Shown here piece by piece: positions 25,040-33,631 of a stretch of DNA of 49,164 nt. Location: the NCBI GenBank assembly GCA_022510625.1, contig JAFLTD010000009.1, forward strand, positions 1 through 49,164, written 5' to 3'. The translations under genes were made by a program, and so were the position numbers. The DNA comes from Lachnospiraceae bacterium (GTDB taxonomy: Bacteria > Bacillota > Clostridia > Lachnospirales > Lachnospiraceae). Position 1 is the stretch's first letter; every line of letters starts with the position of its first letter. The notes below the pieces were generated by a model. It worked only from the letters and a program-made list of their open reading frames with translations, searched no databases and was not told where the DNA came from.

Positions 25040-25338
25040 ATAAATTAAACAGGCGTTGATGGGAACAAGTAGTAGATTACGGAACGAACAGAAAGCAGCC
25101 GGTTGATGAGAGGCGCGCGGGAAGTTTTTTATGAATACATCCCGGAGCTTCGCGGCAGAATGGATTGACCTAGTAGGCCGCGACGTGGAATGCACGTTAC
25201 AGCAGGAGAGTATCATGACGCATACATTGATTGATGTTTCGGAATCGTACTCGGTGAGGCAGGCGATGTGAGTTGTCTGCGAAATTAGGTGGTACCACGA
25301 GTTTAACCTCGTCCTATATATAGGGCGAGGTTTATTTT
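25040..25338 (+). ncRNA. T-box riboswitch specific for tRNA-Tyr
   Basis: Leader of about 300 nt before tyrS that senses uncharged tRNA-Tyr. Stem I features are visible: the AG bulge and distal loop region CAGAAAGCAGCCGG (25089-25102) and TTGATGAGAGGCG. The specifier is TAC at 25136-25138, in the typical context GAA-TAC-A, which reads Tyr. The T-box core AGGTGGTACCACG is at 25287-25299; its TGGT can pair with the tRNA end including the A73 discriminator of tRNA-Tyr. The competing terminator hairpin is at 25305. Uncharged tRNA should stabilise the antiterminator and turn on tyrS. The exact 5' end is inferred from the promoter. Confidence 0.93.
25305..25338 (+). terminator. Regulated terminator of the T-box
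   Basis: AACCTCG (25305-25311) pairs with CGAGGTT (25326-25332); a T-G pair and the inner CCTA/TAGG pairs extend the stem, with a TATA loop, followed by TTTATTTTAT. The 5' arm overlaps the region that would pair with the T-box in the antiterminator form. Confidence 0.88.
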
Positions 25339-25361
25339 ATGTAAGAAAGGAAGACGGAACA

Positions 25362-26588
25362 ATGGGAATTTATGAAGAACTTCAGGCAAGAGGCCTTCTT
25401 GCACAATTGACGGATGCTGATGAGATCCGTGATTTAATCAACAGCGGTAAAGCGGTTTTTTATATCGGATTTGACCCGACTGCAGACAGTTTGCATGTGG
25501 GACATTTTATGGCGCTGTGTCTCATGAAGAGATTACAGGAAGCCGGCAATAAGCCGATCGCCTTGATCGGAGGCGGAACGGCGATGATCGGAGATCCCTC
25601 CGGCAGAAGCGATATGCGTACCATGATGACGAAGGAGACGATAGAGCACAATTGCGAATGTTTTAAAAAACAGATGAGCAGGTTTATCGATTTCTCCGAT
25701 GGCAAGGCACTTATGGTCAACAATGCCGACTGGCTGCTTGATTTAAATTATATAGAGTTTATCCGCGAGGTGGGGGCATGCTTCAGTGTCAATAACATGC
25801 TTCGCGCGGAATGCTATAAGCAGAGAATGGAGAAGGGCTTAAGCTTCTTGGAGTTCAACTACATGATTATGCAGAGTTACGATTTTCTGGAGTTGTACAA
25901 AAGATACGGCTGTAATATGCAGTTTGGCGGAGACGACCAGTGGAGCAATATGCTGGGCGGTACCGATCTGATCCGCCGCAAACTCGGCAAGGATGCATAT
26001 GCCATGACAATTACGCTTTTGATGAACTCGGAAGGCAATAAGATGGGCAAGACGCAGAAAGGAGCCGTATGGCTTGATCCGAATAAGACCACTCCCTACG
26101 AGTTCTATCAGTACTGGCGTAACGTGGCGGATGCAGATGTGTTGAAATGTCTTCGCATGTTGACTTTCCTGCCGCTTGAACAGATTGACGAGATGGATAA
26201 GTGGGAAGGCAGTCAGTTGAATCAGGCCAAAGAGATCTTGGCATACGAGCTGACAAATCTTGTACACGGACAGGAAGAAGCAGCGAAAGCACAGGAAGCG
26301 GCGAAGGCACTTTTTGCGGGCGGAGGTAGTTCGGAGAACATACCGACGGTGACGCTGACAGATGATAATTTCGCGGACGGCAGTATTGATGTCTTAGGCA
26401 TTCTGGTGGTTTCGGGGCTTGCTTCATCCCGCTCGGAGGCGCGTCGGGCCGTGGAGCAGGGCGGTGTGTCCGTCAAAGGCGAGAAGGTGACGGATATTAA
26501 AGCAGCATACACTAAGGATATGGTTGCGGCGGAAGAGTTTATTGTCAAAAAAGGGAAGAAGAGTTTCAGGAAGATTGTTGTAGAATAA
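25362..26588 (+). CDS. tyrS: Tyrosine--tRNA ligase
   Basis: Class I synthetase that charges tRNA-Tyr. 408 residues with the HIGH motif as HVGH at 45-48, the Tyr-binding YIGFDPTADSLHVG, GGDDQWSN, and the KMSKS motif as KMGKT at 227-231. A C-terminal S4 RNA-binding domain (about 345-408) starts near SIDVLGILVVSGLASSRSEARR. AGGAAGACGGAACA precedes ATG 25362. Regulation is through the Tyr T-box upstream. Confidence 0.97.
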   Translation: MGIYEELQARGLLAQLTDADEIRDLINSGKAVFYIGFDPTADSLHVGHFMALCLMKRLQEAGNKPIALIGGGTAMIGDPSGRSDMRTMMTKETIEHNCECFKKQMSRFIDFSDGKALMVNNADWLLDLNYIEFIREVGACFSVNNMLRAECYKQRMEKGLSFLEFNYMIMQSYDFLELYKRYGCNMQFGGDDQWSNMLGGTDLIRRKLGKDAYAMTITLLMNSEGNKMGKTQKGAVWLDPNKTTPYEFYQYWRNVADADVLKCLRMLTFLPLEQIDEMDKWEGSQLNQAKEILAYELTNLVHGQEEAAKAQEAAKALFAGGGSSENIPTVTLTDDNFADGSIDVLGILVVSGLASSRSEARRAVEQGGVSVKGEKVTDIKAAYTKDMVAAEEFIVKKGKKSFRKIVVE

Positions 26589-26612
26589 TAGAGAGCGGAG
26601 TGGAAAGATAAG

Positions 26613-27596
26613 ATGGAAAGGAAAGCAAAAGAGAGAACATTAATGTCTTATACACCGGATATCAAGGTGATAGACTGTACACTGAGGGACGGCGGTCTGG
26701 TAAATGATTTTTTCTTTACGGATGAATTCGTGAAGGAACTGTACCAGGCAAATATTAAATCGGGTGTCGATTACATGGAATTTGGTTACAAGGCCTCCAA
26801 AGAGATGTTTGATGTGGAGAAGTTCGGCAAGTGGAAATTTTGTGATGACAAGGATATACGTGCCGTTGTGGGCGATAACAAGACAGACATGAAGATTGCG
26901 GTAATGGCTGATGTCGGGAGATGCGATTTTAAGAAAGACATCCTGAACAAAAAGGACAGTCCGATTGACTTGGTGAGGATTGCGACCTATATCAACACGA
27001 TTCCCGCGGCGGTGGAGATGATTGAAGACTGTGCGAAGAAGGGGTATGAGACGACAGTCAATATTATGGCAATCTCCAAATCAAATGATGTAGATATTGA
27101 TGCGGCGCTGGAACTTCTCTGCCAAAGTAGTGTAGGTACAGTATATCTTGTGGACAGTTACGGTTCGCTATATCCGGAACAGGTCAGAAGACTGTGCGAT
27201 AAATATTTGGAAGTGGCAGATAAGTATGACAAGAAGGTGGGTATTCATGCTCACAATAATCAGCAGCTTGCTTTTGCAAACACGACAGAGGCTATTATCA
27301 AAGGGGTAAGTTATCTGGATGCGACGGTGAGCGGACTTGGCCGCGGATGCGGAAACTGTCCAAGTGAGCTACTGTTGGGATTTTTAAAGAATCCGAAGTA
27401 TAGAATCAATCCGATTCTGAAATTTATCGAGGCACAAATTGTACCGCTAAGAGAGTCGGGCGTGGTATGGGGATACGATGTTCCCTATCTGCTGACGGGG
27501 CTGCTCAATCAGCACCCGAAGACGGCGATTCATTTCATGAAAGAGAAGAGAGAGGACTACAATAACTTTTACTTGGAATTGTTGGATAACTTCTAA
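26613..27596 (+). CDS. DRE-TIM metallolyase-type aldolase of unknown substrate
   Basis: 327-residue protein with an HMGL-like TIM barrel. The signature VIDCTLRDGGLVND near the N-terminus gives the catalytic Asp-Arg and first metal ligand, and HAHNNQQLAF gives the His-x-His metal ligands. The family is that of isopropylmalate synthase and 4-hydroxy-2-oxovalerate aldolase, but those enzymes differ in length and flanking domains, so the substrate is open. ATG 26613 is taken; ATG 26643 (MSYTPDIKV...) is also possible. It follows tyrS by 24 nt with no terminator, so it likely shares the T-box transcript. Confidence 0.8.
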   Translation: MERKAKERTLMSYTPDIKVIDCTLRDGGLVNDFFFTDEFVKELYQANIKSGVDYMEFGYKASKEMFDVEKFGKWKFCDDKDIRAVVGDNKTDMKIAVMADVGRCDFKKDILNKKDSPIDLVRIATYINTIPAAVEMIEDCAKKGYETTVNIMAISKSNDVDIDAALELLCQSSVGTVYLVDSYGSLYPEQVRRLCDKYLEVADKYDKKVGIHAHNNQQLAFANTTEAIIKGVSYLDATVSGLGRGCGNCPSELLLGFLKNPKYRINPILKFIEAQIVPLRESGVVWGYDVPYLLTGLLNQHPKTAIHFMKEKREDYNNFYLELLDNF

Positions 27597-27613
27597 ACAG
27601 AACGGAGAAAGAT

Positions 27614-29323
27614 ATGAAAAAACTGAGTGATCTGGTCGATGACTTGCTGGATTTGGATGATGAGTCTGACGACTATGATGATGAGATTGACCGGAGTTAT
27701 GAGGAAGACTACGACGAGGAAGACTACGACGAGGAAGATTACGACGAAGATGATGAGGACTACGCACTTCCGGCGGCCAAGTTAATAATTCCTATTGCAG
27801 CAGCGGCATCGGTGATTCTTATCGTGATTATTGTCGTTATCGTCATGACCGGAAGGACTACTAAGAAGATTCTGGAGCCGGCGGTAGAGACGGACGGTAT
27901 GTCTGCGCAGCTGATTCAGGATCAGGAATTTGAAGATGAAAAAGATGTGGAGCTTGAAGCCGTAGAGGATGAGGAACCCGAAGATAACATAACGGATGTT
28001 GTTAAAAATCCGGATGATGCGGAAGAAGATGAACCTGAGGATTCAGACGATCCGCAGTCGGAATCTATGAGTACAGAGCAGGGTACGGAGGTGGATGTAT
28101 CTGTGCTTTTGTCTTCCGGCAGGGTGACGGAGACAGATCAGGTTACCATCGGTATCGATGTGGCCAGATATCAAGGAACAATTGATTGGGCGCAGGTTGC
28201 CGCATCGGGTATTGACTTCGCTATGGTGAGAGTGGGATACAGGGCTGATGCTTCCCGTGAAATCTGTGCCGATACCAATGCGAAATACAATATGCAGGAG
28301 GCACAGAAGAATGGTATTAAAGTGGGAGTATATTTCTTCTCCACAGCGACAAGCGTGGAGGAGGCCAAGGCTGAGGCCGACTGGGTTGCGGACTATATAT
28401 CCCGGTATCAGATAACTTATCCGGTGGCTTACGACTGTGAGGGATTTGATAAGCCTGACAGTGCCCAATATCATCTGACGAATAAAGAGCGTACCGATAT
28501 TGCCATCGCGTTTTTGCAGGAGATATACAGCAGGGACTATACGCCGATGTTCTACGCTTCCATGGGTGAGTTGTCCGGAAATGCTAAGTGGGATACCTCG
28601 AGAATCGAGAGCACATACAGAATATGGGTATCACAGTATCCGGCAACGCCGTATCCGGAGACAACCCAATCTTCCTACAGCGGCAAGCATGCCATGTGGC
28701 AGTATACCAATCGCGGTACGGTGGCGGGGATTTCCAGGCCGGTGGATGTCAATGTAGCATATTTCGGATATGAAGACACCGCGGAGGCAGTTAATCCGGA
28801 AGTACCCGAGGAGGTGCGTCCGGACGTTGAAGCCTTGATGAGTTTTAGGGAAGTGGACGAGACCGTAACGGCCAAGGATTCCACGAATCTTCGAGATATT
28901 CCCAGCCAAGGCGATGACAGCACTATTGTATATACTTTGAAGAATGGAGAGACTGTCACAAGAACAGGAGTCAGTGACAGCGGTTGGTCGAGGCTTATTC
29001 TTAACGGACAAACCGTGTATGCAGTGTCAAGTTATCTGACGACGGACTTGCAGTATCAACCTCCTGTTTCCGAGCAGGAAGGTGCAGGCAGCGGTGATGG
29101 GCTGAAGACCAAATTCGCCGACAGAAACGAATCGGTGACTGCAAAGATTGAAGTTAACCTGCGGGCGCTGCCAAGTGTAACGAATCCGGATGCAACAGTG
29201 GTAGCGGTACTCCACAACGGCGAGTATGTGACAAGAACGGGAATCAATGAGGACTACGGCTGGTCCAGAGTTGATTATAACGGTCAGACATTGTATTGTA
29301 TCAGCAGCTATCTGACGTATTAG
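27614..29323 (+). CDS. Membrane-anchored GH25 lysozyme with two SH3b domains
   Basis: 569 residues. A cytoplasmic acidic tail (1-55) with six Tyr at 21, 29, 33, 38, 43 and 50 amid Asp/Glu is followed by one membrane helix (about 57-79), a second acidic linker (80-170), a GH25 muramidase domain (about 178-375) and two SH3b repeats (about 417-478 and 505-569) that likely bind cell wall. The GH25 active site is seen in TIGIDVARYQG and VAYDCEGFD. Type II orientation places the enzyme outside. It begins 17 nt after the aldolase gene and ends before the terminator at 29392, so it may be the third gene of the tyrS transcript. It is a cell-wall remodelling enzyme; the tail may localise or regulate it. 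Confidence 0.9.
   Translation: MKKLSDLVDDLLDLDDESDDYDDEIDRSYEEDYDEEDYDEEDYDEDDEDYALPAAKLIIPIAAAASVILIVIIVVIVMTGRTTKKILEPAVETDGMSAQLIQDQEFEDEKDVELEAVEDEEPEDNITDVVKNPDDAEEDEPEDSDDPQSESMSTEQGTEVDVSVLLSSGRVTETDQVTIGIDVARYQGTIDWAQVAASGIDFAMVRVGYRADASREICADTNAKYNMQEAQKNGIKVGVYFFSTATSVEEAKAEADWVADYISRYQITYPVAYDCEGFDKPDSAQYHLTNKERTDIAIAFLQEIYSRDYTPMFYASMGELSGNAKWDTSRIESTYRIWVSQYPATPYPETTQSSYSGKHAMWQYTNRGTVAGISRPVDVNVAYFGYEDTAEAVNPEVPEEVRPDVEALMSFREVDETVTAKDSTNLRDIPSQGDDSTIVYTLKNGETVTRTGVSDSGWSRLILNGQTVYAVSSYLTTDLQYQPPVSEQEGAGSGDGLKTKFADRNESVTAKIEVNLRALPSVTNPDATVVAVLHNGEYVTRTGINEDYGWSRVDYNGQTLYCISSYLTY
27704..27748 (+). repeat. 15-bp tandem repeat encoding EDYDE
   Basis: Three near-identical 15-nt units (27704-27718, 27719-27733, 27734-27748) encode consecutive EDYDE pentapeptides in the cytoplasmic tail of the GH25 protein. 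Confidence 0.85.
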
Positions 29324-29391
29324 GAATATGTTATCAGATGCCATTAGCATAGATAAGAATAAGTTATATTATGAAGATATAAATAGAAAAA

Positions 29392-29427
29392 GATATATGA
29401 CAGAATTACCTGTCATATATCTTTTTT
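29392..29427 (+). terminator. Bidirectional terminator; stem overlaps the aroC 3' end
   Basis: GATATATGACAG (29392-29403) pairs perfectly with CTGTCATATATC (29410-29421), followed by TTTTTT on + and by an A-run that acts as the T-run on the minus strand. The TAA stop of aroC (29408-29406 on the minus strand) lies in the loop, so one arm encodes the last residues of AroC (IYDR). Confidence 0.9.
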
Positions 29428-30506
29428 AAGTTTTCAACCTTTGCACCTGCATTCATCAGCAAAGCATCCGCGATAGTGGCGGCGGCCATTGTTTCCACCA
29501 CGACAACCGCGCGGGGAACAATGATGGGATCGTGTCGTCCCTTGATGGAAATCTCTATGTTTTCGCCCTTTTTATTGACAGTTTGTTGAGACGAAAATAT
29601 GGATGGTGTAGGCTTGATATGGGCGCGCAGTATAATGTCGGAGCCATCGCTGATACCACCCAGTATTCCGCCTGCATGGTTGGCAGTCTTTATTACTTTA
29701 CCGTCCTTCATACAAAAAGGATCGTTGTTGGCAGAACCGTGACTGGCGGACGCTTCAACACCGTCACCGATCTCTACGGCTTTGACGGCCCCTATAGACA
29801 TGACCGCCTTGGCAAGTGAAGCATCCAATTTCTCAAATACCGGATCCCCGAGTCCGGCAGGGACACCCGTAATGACACATTCAATTACGCCACCTGCAGA
29901 ATCATAGCTCCGCATACAATCGGCAAGATAAGATTCCGCCCGGATGGATGCCTCGGCATCCGGCATACAAGTCGGTGTTGATATGATGGACTGTCTGTCA
30001 AATTTATTCATGTCGATGGTGACGGGACCGATAGATTTGGTGTAGGCGGTCAGCTCAATCCCAAATTCGCGCAGCAGCTTTGCCGCTACGGCACCCGCGG
30101 CAACGCGGCCGATCGTTTCGCGTCCGGAGGAACGTCCGCCGCCGCGATAGTCACGGAATCCGTATTTTGCATCGAAAGTATAATCCGCATGGCCGGGACG
30201 ATAGTAATTGGCAATCTCACTGTAGTCCGCAGAGCGCTGGGACGTGTTGCGCACCAACATAGAGATGGGTGTGCCCGTAGTTCTGCCTTCAAAAATGCCG
30301 GAGAGGATTTCTACCGCATCCGCCTCTTTGCGGGGTGTGGAAATCTTAGTTTGTCCCGGTTTGCGGCGGTCAAGATAAGCCTGAATATCGCTGATGTCCA
30401 GCGGGAGTCCGGCGGGGCATCCGTCAACCACTACACCGAGTGCTTCTCCGTGGGATTCGCCCCATGTTGTAATCCGAAAAATGTTTCCAAAAGATGAACC
30501 GGCCAT
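29406..30506 (-). CDS. aroC: Chorismate synthase
   Basis: Last enzyme of the shikimate pathway; makes chorismate from EPSP using reduced flavin. 366 residues starting MAGSSFGNIFRITTWGESHG, with GRSSGRETIGRVAAGAVA and the Arg/Asp-rich RPGHADYTFDAKYGFRDYRGGGR divided over neighbouring strands. The start at 30506 is supported by AAAGGA 8-9 nt upstream; an 8-residue longer form from 30530 lacks a site. It stands alone, with its own promoter and terminator. Confidence 0.96.
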   Translation of the reverse strand: MAGSSFGNIFRITTWGESHGEALGVVVDGCPAGLPLDISDIQAYLDRRKPGQTKISTPRKEADAVEILSGIFEGRTTGTPISMLVRNTSQRSADYSEIANYYRPGHADYTFDAKYGFRDYRGGGRSSGRETIGRVAAGAVAAKLLREFGIELTAYTKSIGPVTIDMNKFDRQSIISTPTCMPDAEASIRAESYLADCMRSYDSAGGVIECVITGVPAGLGDPVFEKLDASLAKAVMSIGAVKAVEIGDGVEASASHGSANNDPFCMKDGKVIKTANHAGGILGGISDGSDIILRAHIKPTPSIFSSQQTVNKKGENIEISIKGRHDPIIVPRAVVVVETMAAATIADALLMNAGAKVENLKKIYDR

Positions 30507-30587
30507 ATTTCTAATCCTTTCTTTTATCAATTATTACAATGAATGAGCATGATATAGCAATTTATCGTATGAATACAGATGAATAAA

Positions 30588-30629
30588 TTGTCAGAAACGA
30601 GACAAACAAGTCTTATATTGTTCTGACAA
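30588..30629. repeat. Inverted repeat in the aroC-vanY intergenic region
   Basis: TTGTCAGAA (30588-30596) and TTCTGACAA (30621-30629) form a perfect 9-bp inverted repeat with a 24-nt centre. A second small inverted pair, TGACA (30624-30628) and TGTCA (30634-30638), overlaps it. The repeat covers the -10 box and start site of the predicted aroC promoter, so it is a candidate operator. The rest of the 432-bp gap (30507-30938) is AT-rich, with no ORF or RNA that I can support apart from the two promoters. Confidence 0.6.
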
Positions 30630-30639
30630 AAAGTGTCAT
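30612..30639 (-). promoter_or_regulatory. Promoter of aroC
   Basis: On the minus strand: ATGACA (30639-30634), 16-bp spacer, TATAAG (30617-30612); five of six matches in both boxes. It gives a leader of about 100 nt before the aroC start. Confidence 0.5.
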
Positions 30640-30841
30640 AAATGTCTAAAATATGAAGTTTTCTGAAAAAAGAATGCAGGATATCTTGCGCAAAATAAAT
30701 AACGAGCGAAATATAAAATGAAGATTTAATATTTCGGACGATTTCACGATGATTCTTTTGTTCATTCGAAGTATACCATATTGACTATGAGAAATAAATA
30801 TTTACTGCTAAAAAGTCTTTCAAAAATCACATAAAAAAGGG

Positions 30842-30869
30842 TGTACAAAAAAATTTTATGTGTTATGAT
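30842..30869 (+). promoter_or_regulatory. Promoter of the vanY-type gene
   Basis: TGTACA (30842-30847), 16-bp spacer, TATGAT (30864-30869), with TGT just before it forming an extended -10. Confidence 0.5.
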
Positions 30870-30938
30870 ACTAGTGAGGTACTACGATATATAGTATGGA
30901 TGATAGCATAAGGCCACAAGTTTGATTTGAGGACTCTG

Positions 30939-31979
30939 ATGAAGAAGACATTTCGGGAAAAAGTAATTTTCAAGTTTACGAATATTGCCAAAAAATATAA
31001 AATGCTGCGGTATCCTTCGCTTGCGCTGATGTCGATTATTCTGGGCATATATTATATTGGCAGGCATTTTGTGACCAATACTAAGCGGTATGCCAGCGTT
31101 GTTTTCGTCATTATTTTCTTTATGAACAGCTGCAGTTTTTCCTTTGCCGTCTTTGCAGAGAAGACAGGCTTTATTAAAGCCCAGGAAACTTATAGTGCCG
31201 TGGTGGAGGATTCCGATATTACATTGGCGGTGGAGACGGACGAGGCGAACCCGTACATAGACGATGATGACGATGATTTCGATTACAGTGAGGAGGAGTA
31301 TATTGAAGGTGTTGATGCGACGTATACTCTCGATGATATCTTGGAAAATCAGGAGAGTTACCGGGCGGATGAGAATGTGCCGGAAGAAGTTATTGAGGAC
31401 TATGAGTTTGATGCCTCCGACTGGCGGCTCGTTTTGATTAATAAACAGCATCCCATTCCGGAGGATTACGATTTTGAACTGGGAACAATTACGAATGGTC
31501 TTAGTTGTGACGAGAGAATCATAAGCGATCTGCTCTCCATGATGCGTGCAGCGAAAAATGACGGAATTAATCTTGCACTAAAATCTACATACCGAACCGA
31601 TTCCAGACAGGAAACCAATTTTAGTAAAAGAATCAAACAATATATGGGTCAGGGGTACTCCTATATGGAAGCTTATAAACTTACTTCGCAGGTGATTACC
31701 GTACCGGGATCAAGCGAGCACCAGGTGGGTCTTGCATTTGATATTACATGTGATACTTACGATTCGCTTACCGAGGGATTCGGTGAGACAAAGGCAGGTC
31801 AATGGCTTGCGGAACATAGCTGTGAGTATGGATTTACATTGCGTTATCCGCAAGGCAAGGAATATATCACCAGCATCAAGTATGAGCCGTGGCATTTCCG
31901 CTATGTGGGCAGGGAGGCGGCCACGATTATGCACGATGAGGAAATATGTCTGGAAGAATTTTGGGACAGGTATTTGTGA
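30939..31979 (+). CDS. VanY-type D-alanyl-D-alanine carboxypeptidase, membrane bound
   Basis: 346 residues. A basic N-terminus precedes two hydrophobic segments (about 22-40 and 48-70); an acidic Asp/Glu-rich linker (about 95-120) and a peptidase M15/VanY domain (about 170-340) follow. Zinc-site motifs are present: STYRTDSRQ, the SEHQVGLAFDI segment with His and Asp ligands, and EPWHFRYVG with the catalytic Glu and ligand His. The enzyme trims terminal D-Ala from peptidoglycan stem peptides. ATG 30939 is chosen over TTG 30927 because GAGG (30929-30932) is 6 nt upstream. The stop overlaps the tgt start by 1 nt. No van resistance genes are nearby, so a housekeeping role is more likely. Confidence 0.85.
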   Translation: MKKTFREKVIFKFTNIAKKYKMLRYPSLALMSIILGIYYIGRHFVTNTKRYASVVFVIIFFMNSCSFSFAVFAEKTGFIKAQETYSAVVEDSDITLAVETDEANPYIDDDDDDFDYSEEEYIEGVDATYTLDDILENQESYRADENVPEEVIEDYEFDASDWRLVLINKQHPIPEDYDFELGTITNGLSCDERIISDLLSMMRAAKNDGINLALKSTYRTDSRQETNFSKRIKQYMGQGYSYMEAYKLTSQVITVPGSSEHQVGLAFDITCDTYDSLTEGFGETKAGQWLAEHSCEYGFTLRYPQGKEYITSIKYEPWHFRYVGREAATIMHDEEICLEEFWDRYL

Positions 31980-33106
31980 TGTATACTGTATTAAAAACAG
32001 AAGGCAGAGCGAAACGGGCGCAGCTGGAGACGGTACACGGGACGATCCAGACGCCCGTATTTATGAATGTAGGTACGGTGGCGGCAATTAAGGGTGCGGT
32101 TTCCACACAAGATTTGGAGGGAATCAAGACACAGGTTCAGTTGTCTAACACGTACCATTTGCATGTGCGCCCGGGCGATCATGTAGTAAAACAGCTGGGC
32201 GGTTTACATAAGTTCATGTCGTGGAACAAGCCGATTCTCACAGATTCGGGTGGGTTTCAGGTTTTTTCTTTGGCAAGTCTTCGCAAAATCAAGGAGGAAG
32301 GTGTCTACTTTAACTCTCATATAGACGGAAGAAAGATATTTATGGGGCCGGAGGAGAGCATGCAGATTCAGTCAAATCTTGCATCTACTATTGCAATGGC
32401 TTTCGACGAATGTCCTTCCAGTGTGGCGGACAGGCGGTATGTGGAGGCTTCCGTGGCGCGCACGACAAGATGGCTGGAGCGCTGCAAGAAGGAGATGAGA
32501 CGGCTGAACAGTCTGGATGATACGATTAATAAGAAACAGCTTCTTTTTGGGATCAACCAAGGAGCTGTCTATGATGATATCAGAATCGATCATGCCAAGA
32601 GAATATCGGAGATGGAATGTGACGGTTATGCAATCGGCGGGCTTGCTGTGGGGGAGAGTCATGACCAGATGTATCATATCATTGAACAGACCGTTCCATA
32701 TCTTCCGAAGGACAAGCCCACCTATTTAATGGGTGTCGGAACACCTGCCAATATATTGGAGGCTGTAGAGCGGGGAGTGGATTTCTTTGATTGTGTCTAT
32801 CCCACCAGAAACGGCAGGCATGGCCATCTGTATACAAATCATGGCAAAATCAATCTGTTCAATGCAAAATATGAGCTGGATGAAAGACCGATTGAAGAGG
32901 GGTGCGGATGTCCGGCATGTTCAAGATATTCGAGGGCATACATCAGACATCTTCTGAAGGCTAAGGAAATGCTGGGCATGCGTCTGTGTGTTCTCCATAA
33001 TCTGTATTTTTATAACACAATGATGGAGGAAATCAGACAGGCGTTGGAGAACGGAGAATTTAGCACATACAAGAAGAGGAAGCTGGATGGTATGCATTTT
33101 CATTGA
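31979..33106 (+). CDS. tgt: tRNA-guanine transglycosylase
   Basis: Exchanges guanine-34 of GUN anticodons for the queuosine precursor. 375 residues starting MYTVLKTEGRAKRAQLETVHG, with TDSGGFQVFSL (catalytic Asp), the FDCVYPTRNGRHG nucleophile region, and the zinc site CGCPACSRYSRAYIRHL plus VLHN. ATG 31979 overlaps the TGA of the upstream gene (TGATG), indicating coupled translation; an in-frame start 33 nt upstream inside the VanY gene is unlikely. Followed by yajC after 155 nt, as in many bacteria. Confidence 0.96.
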   Translation: MYTVLKTEGRAKRAQLETVHGTIQTPVFMNVGTVAAIKGAVSTQDLEGIKTQVQLSNTYHLHVRPGDHVVKQLGGLHKFMSWNKPILTDSGGFQVFSLASLRKIKEEGVYFNSHIDGRKIFMGPEESMQIQSNLASTIAMAFDECPSSVADRRYVEASVARTTRWLERCKKEMRRLNSLDDTINKKQLLFGINQGAVYDDIRIDHAKRISEMECDGYAIGGLAVGESHDQMYHIIEQTVPYLPKDKPTYLMGVGTPANILEAVERGVDFFDCVYPTRNGRHGHLYTNHGKINLFNAKYELDERPIEEGCGCPACSRYSRAYIRHLLKAKEMLGMRLCVLHNLYFYNTMMEEIRQALENGEFSTYKKRKLDGMHFH

Positions 33107-33151
33107 GTCGGATGATTTATGTTATTGCAGATAGAAAAAAAGAGAAAGGGC

Positions 33152-33180
33152 TTGTTTTCTTATATTGTTTTGTGTATGAT
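33152..33180 (+). promoter_or_regulatory. Promoter of yajC
   Basis: TTGTTT (33152-33157), 17-bp spacer, TATGAT (33175-33180), in the 155-bp gap after tgt. It implies a leader of about 75 nt. Confidence 0.55.
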
Positions 33181-33261
33181 ATGCAGTAGATTGCATAGAT
33201 GTGTGATGTGATTATATGAATGGTTCAGTCATATGTGTAAGAATTAATGGAGGAAGAACAG

Positions 33262-33582
33262 ATGGGAATTTTATTGACGGCCGATGAAGCGGCTATCTCT
33301 TCAGGCGGCGGCATTATGATGATTGTTATTTATGTTGTTATTTTTGGTGCATTCTTTTATTTTGCCCTGCTTCGTCCGCAGAAGAAGGAACAGAAGAGAA
33401 TGGCAGCAATGCTTGCCGAGATGAGTGTCGGTGACTGTGTGCTGACGACAAGCGGTTTCTACGGTATCGTTATCGATATCACCGATGACACGATTATCGT
33501 GGAGTTTGGCAGCAACAAGAATTGCCGTATTCCGATGCAGAAATCTGCTGTTGCACAGATTGAGAAAGCTGATGCAGAGTAA
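33262..33582 (+). CDS. yajC: Preprotein translocase subunit YajC
   Basis: Small single-pass membrane subunit of the SecDF-YajC complex. 106 residues: an N-terminal segment with one membrane helix (about 16-38, IMMIVIYVVIFGAFFYFALL) followed by the family motif LRPQKKEQKR and MLAEMSVGDCVLTTSGFYG. ATG 33262 follows GGAGGAAG at 6-nt spacing; an upstream in-frame ATG at 33247 overlaps that site. secD and secF do not follow; leuB does. Confidence 0.95.
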   Translation: MGILLTADEAAISSGGGIMMIVIYVVIFGAFFYFALLRPQKKEQKRMAAMLAEMSVGDCVLTTSGFYGIVIDITDDTIIVEFGSNKNCRIPMQKSAVAQIEKADAE

Positions 33583-33631
33583 TCGGACTAATTGAGACGT
33601 GTTATATTTTGAAACCGGCAAAGGAAATGTG

